Origin: Phycisphaerae bacterium
GTDB taxonomy: Bacteria > Planctomycetota > Phycisphaerae > Tepidisphaerales > Tepidisphaeraceae
DNA length: 23,413 bases
Assembly (NCBI GenBank): GCA_030448225.1
Contig: JAUJNJ010000089.1
Span: forward strand, 1 to 23,413
Direction: 5' to 3'
The position numbers were made by a program, and so were the translations under genes. Shown one piece after another: positions 22,955 to 23,413 of this stretch (positions are counted from its first letter, which is position 1; each line of letters starts with the position of its first letter). The notes below the pieces were generated by a model. That model was not told the DNA's origin and did not search any database. It saw only the letters and a list, made by a program, of their open reading frames with translations.

Positions 22955-23413
22955 TGCACCATCCCCTTGGTGAGCCGCATGAACGCCGTCTCGAGGTTCA
23001 CTTCCTCTTCCTTCAGAAGCGTGAGCCGGTAGCCGGAATCGAGCAGTCGGCGGGCGATGAAGGTGTAGTCGGTGAGGCCTTCGCGGAGCAGCACTTCGAG
23101 GTGCCCGTTGCTGTGGGCGACGTCGGCGACGTTGGGGTCCTGGCTCAGCATCGCCGCGGCCTGTTCCTGGTTCTCGGCGACGCTGACGTGCAGCTTCGTG
23201 CCGACGCGGGCCTGCTTCACGATGTCGGTCCACGGGCCGCTGTAGAGGAGTTCGCCCTGCTCGATGATGCCGACCTTGTTACACAGGTCCTGCAACTCGG
23301 GCAGGATGTGCGACGAGATCAGGATGGTCTTGCCCATCCGCTGCAGTTCCTTCAGCAACTCGCGCATCTCGATGCGGGCGCGGGGGTCGAGGTTGCCGGC
23401 CGGCTCGTCGAGC
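22951..23413 (-). CDS. ABC transporter ATP-binding protein (partial, 5' end beyond window)
   Basis: Only the C-terminal 153 residues are inside the window; the start and the Walker A and signature regions lie past the right edge. The visible part begins in Walker B and the D-loop (LDEPAGNLDPRARIE), then has the H-loop histidine in KTILISSHILPELQDLC, and GIIEQGELLYSG. A roughly 80-residue C-terminal extension (KLHVSVAENQEQAAAML onward, ending RLTKGMVQ) is typical of ABC-2 exporter ATPases of the drug/bacteriocin/Gld type. It energises export through the permease encoded downstream at 22470-20319, with the four-helix-bundle gene lying between. The stop TGA at 22951-22953 overlaps the next gene's GTG. 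Confidence 0.92.
   Translation of the reverse strand, partial: LDEPAGNLDPRARIEMRELLKELQRMGKTILISSHILPELQDLCNKVGIIEQGELLYSGPWTDIVKQARVGTKLHVSVAENQEQAAAMLSQDPNVADVAHSNGHLEVLLREGLTDYTFIARRLLDSGYRLTLLKEEEVNLETAFMRLTKGMVQ

Overview
The window is high-GC, gene-dense bacterial DNA. Its gene set points to the phylum Planctomycetota, probably class Phycisphaerae. The pointers are a membrane protein ending in a CxxC zinc ribbon of the CHHCGYDLRATPGRCPEC type, paired GYF_2-domain membrane proteins (one with an RDD domain), PEGA/beta-propeller lipoproteins, many secreted proteins of unknown role, a bacterial RRM-Gly protein and a four-helix-bundle (23S IVP-like) gene. The taxon is an inference from gene content; there is no rRNA in the window.

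Layout. 1-546: an AT-rich tract, a sigma70-like promoter and a densely hairpinned non-coding stretch ending in a strong intrinsic terminator, read as a candidate ~420-nt structured RNA of no family I recognise. 931-1317 (+): RRM RNA-binding protein with its own terminator. 1579-3693 (-): secreted clan-A glycoside hydrolase with a C-terminal CBM9-like domain. 4026-5294 (+): lipoprotein. 5621-7650 (+): PEGA plus TolB-like propeller lipoprotein. 7951-9872 (-): secreted protein of unknown function, heavily frameshifted. 10075-11224 (+): moaA, apparently leaderless. 11372-~12021 (+): zinc-ribbon membrane protein. 12174-13618 (-): two-gene GYF_2 operon. 14025-14934 (-): membrane-anchored TPR-like protein. 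15409-17400 (+): CPA2-type cation/proton antiporter. 17420-17591: long palindromic element. 17617-18615 (-): secreted PDZ-like protein. 18859-19940 (-): APH-type phosphotransferase. ~20319-23413 (-): ABC exporter operon (ATPase running off the edge, an intruding four-helix-bundle gene, and a double-module permease).

Two features run across the whole window. First, apparent single-base frameshifts cluster in a few blocks (about 7430-7530, 8240-9830, 10130-10870, 13430, 14095-14215, 19660, 20340-20890), while long genes elsewhere are intact. Protein sense carries on in another frame each time, so I read these as assembly or base-calling errors and annotate the affected genes as single CDSs. Second, several intergenic gaps carry a short hairpin followed by a GCGGCTAAACGGGG-like tail, a REP-like dispersed repeat.

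I see no phage, CRISPR array, tRNA, integrase or conventional defence system. The genes are mostly independent housekeeping or envelope functions; only the GYF pair and the ABC cluster are convincing operons. The best candidates for something undescribed are the structured RNA at the left end, the REP-like hairpin family and the four-helix-bundle cassette inside the ABC operon.
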